A stretch of 5,271 nt of DNA from Alphaproteobacteria bacterium. Lineage in GTDB: Bacteria > Pseudomonadota > Alphaproteobacteria > Rhodobacterales > Rhodobacteraceae. Below the pieces are notes generated by a model. It was not told the DNA's origin. It was given only the letters and a program-made list of their open reading frames with translations, and made no database searches. This document shows, in pieces, positions 4,724 to 5,271 of this stretch. Position 1 is the stretch's first letter. Each line of letters begins with the position of its first letter. The translations under genes were made by a program, and so were the position numbers. Location of the stretch: contig JAJRRX010000453.1 in the NCBI GenBank assembly GCA_024279075.1, positions 1 through 5,271 of the forward strand, read 5' to 3'.

Positions 4724-4747
4724 TTCCCTGACCCATAGGTTAGGGAA
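4724..4747 (+). promoter_or_regulatory. 24-bp dyad / leader hairpin before acyl-CoA dehydrogenase
   Basis: TTCCCTGACC (4724-4733) and GGTTAGGGAA (4738-4747) are inverted copies at nine of ten positions around a CATA loop; as RNA the tenth position is a G-U pair, giving a 10-bp stem. It ends 27 nt before the start codon and 16 nt before the ribosome binding site. It could be a second operator or a 5' leader hairpin. No U-tract follows in either direction, so it is not an intrinsic terminator. Confidence 0.45.
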
Positions 4748-4774
4748 AATTGTTCAAACACTCGGGAGATCGCC

Positions 4775-5271
4775 ATGGCTTATCGCGCGCCGGTATCGGA
4801 AATTAACTTTTTGCTGGAAAACGTGCTGGACGGCGCGCGGCTGGGGGAGACTTCGCTGTTTGCCGATGCCACACTGGACACGGCGGCGGCGATATTTGAT
4901 GAGGCAGCGAAGCTGGCTGAGGGCGAGATTGCCCCCCTTAATCGCATCGGCGACGAGCAGGGGGCCAAGCTGGAAAACGGTGTGGTGCGCTGCTCGCCGG
5001 GGTTCAAAGAGGCATATCAGGCACTAGCGCAAGGCGGCTGGGTTGGCATGAATGGCCCCGAGGCTTACGGCGGCATGGGCATGCCGATGGCGCTAACGGT
5101 GGCCGTGAACGAGATGATGTCGAGCGCCTGCCTATCGCTGGCGCTGAACCCGCTGATGACCCAAGGGCAGATCGAGGCGTTTGAGCATCATGCTTCGGAT
5201 GCTTTGAAAGACATTTACCTTGAGAAGCTGGTTTCGGGGCAATGGACAGGGACGATGAACCTGACAGAGCC
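4775..5271 (+). CDS. Acyl-CoA dehydrogenase, long form (3' part outside window)
   Basis: FAD-dependent flavoenzyme that oxidises an acyl-CoA thioester to the 2-enoyl-CoA; 165 codons are visible and the gene continues past the right edge. MAYRAPVSEINFLLENVL (1-18) is the short N-terminal extension found in the roughly 600-residue acyl-CoA dehydrogenases that include DmdC (methylmercaptopropionyl-CoA dehydrogenase) and other fatty-acid enzymes. IAPLNRIGDEQGA (52-64) and WVGMNGPEAYGGMGMP (89-104) are typical of the N-terminal helical domain, and WTGTMNLTE (157-165) begins the FAD/substrate-binding strand. The catalytic glutamate is beyond the window, so chain-length or DMSP-pathway specificity cannot be judged. 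ATG at 4775 has GGGAG (4764-4768) 6 nt upstream. It follows the YciI-like gene by 167 nt, a gap that holds two palindromes and a candidate promoter, so it is probably a separate unit. Confidence 0.92.
   Translation, partial: MAYRAPVSEINFLLENVLDGARLGETSLFADATLDTAAAIFDEAAKLAEGEIAPLNRIGDEQGAKLENGVVRCSPGFKEAYQALAQGGWVGMNGPEAYGGMGMPMALTVAVNEMMSSACLSLALNPLMTQGQIEAFEHHASDALKDIYLEKLVSGQWTGTMNLTE

Noticed and set aside
4269..4736. 155-codon minus-strand frame opposite the YciI-like gene
   Set aside because: Low-complexity basic product with no family resemblance, overlapping a recognised gene with a good ribosome binding site.
4713..5027. 104-codon plus-strand frame overlapping the acyl-CoA dehydrogenase start
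   Set aside because: It is an arginine-rich off-frame reading of the dehydrogenase gene, whose own frame is open from 4775 to the edge and matches the family.

Overview
The window reads as chromosomal DNA from an alphaproteobacterium, most likely a member of the Rhodobacterales. The main reasons are a 184-residue RegA/PrrA/ActR response regulator directly downstream of a SenC/PrrC (Sco-type) gene, a divergent pair of a stand-alone DsbD-alpha-like exported protein and YqgE/AlgH, and an acyl-CoA dehydrogenase with the N-terminal extension common in roseobacter relatives. Genes are densely packed, moderately GC-rich and mostly preceded by GGGAG/GGA-type ribosome binding sites. No RNA gene, insertion sequence, phage gene or CRISPR array was seen.

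Layout. The left part (1-2779) is all on the minus strand. In transcription order it runs: DsbD-alpha-like exported thiol protein (2779-1994), senC (1873-1244), regA (1160-606), then the first 152 codons of an FkbM-type methyltransferase (458-1, cut by the window edge). From 2894 everything is on the plus strand: yqgE (2894-3475); a three-gene unit of a cysteine-free ArsR-family repressor (3532-3846), an SRPBCC/AHSA1 protein (3843-4280) and a YciI-like protein (4299-4607); and the start of an acyl-CoA dehydrogenase (4775 onward, cut by the right edge).

How the genes work together. senC and regA belong to the global redox-response locus of photosynthetic and related alphaproteobacteria. SenC is a membrane-anchored copper/thiol protein needed for cytochrome oxidase assembly. 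RegA is the DNA-binding regulator normally phosphorylated by the kinase RegB. The kinase gene, which in Rhodobacter lies divergently next to senC, is not here: the position upstream of senC is taken by the DsbD-like gene. The ArsR/SRPBCC/YciI genes look like a small self-regulated operon whose promoter is overlaid by a large palindrome.

The coding content is mostly ordinary. The more interesting material is in the short intergenic gaps: a 40-bp interrupted palindrome over the arsR promoter; a 32-bp dyad between the divergent dsbD-like and yqgE genes; two palindromes in front of the acyl-CoA dehydrogenase; two RegA-box-like sites sharing the core GCGACAATYCG in front of senC and regA; and a nested stem-loop with alternative pairings after regA. 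I found no convincing undescribed multi-gene system.
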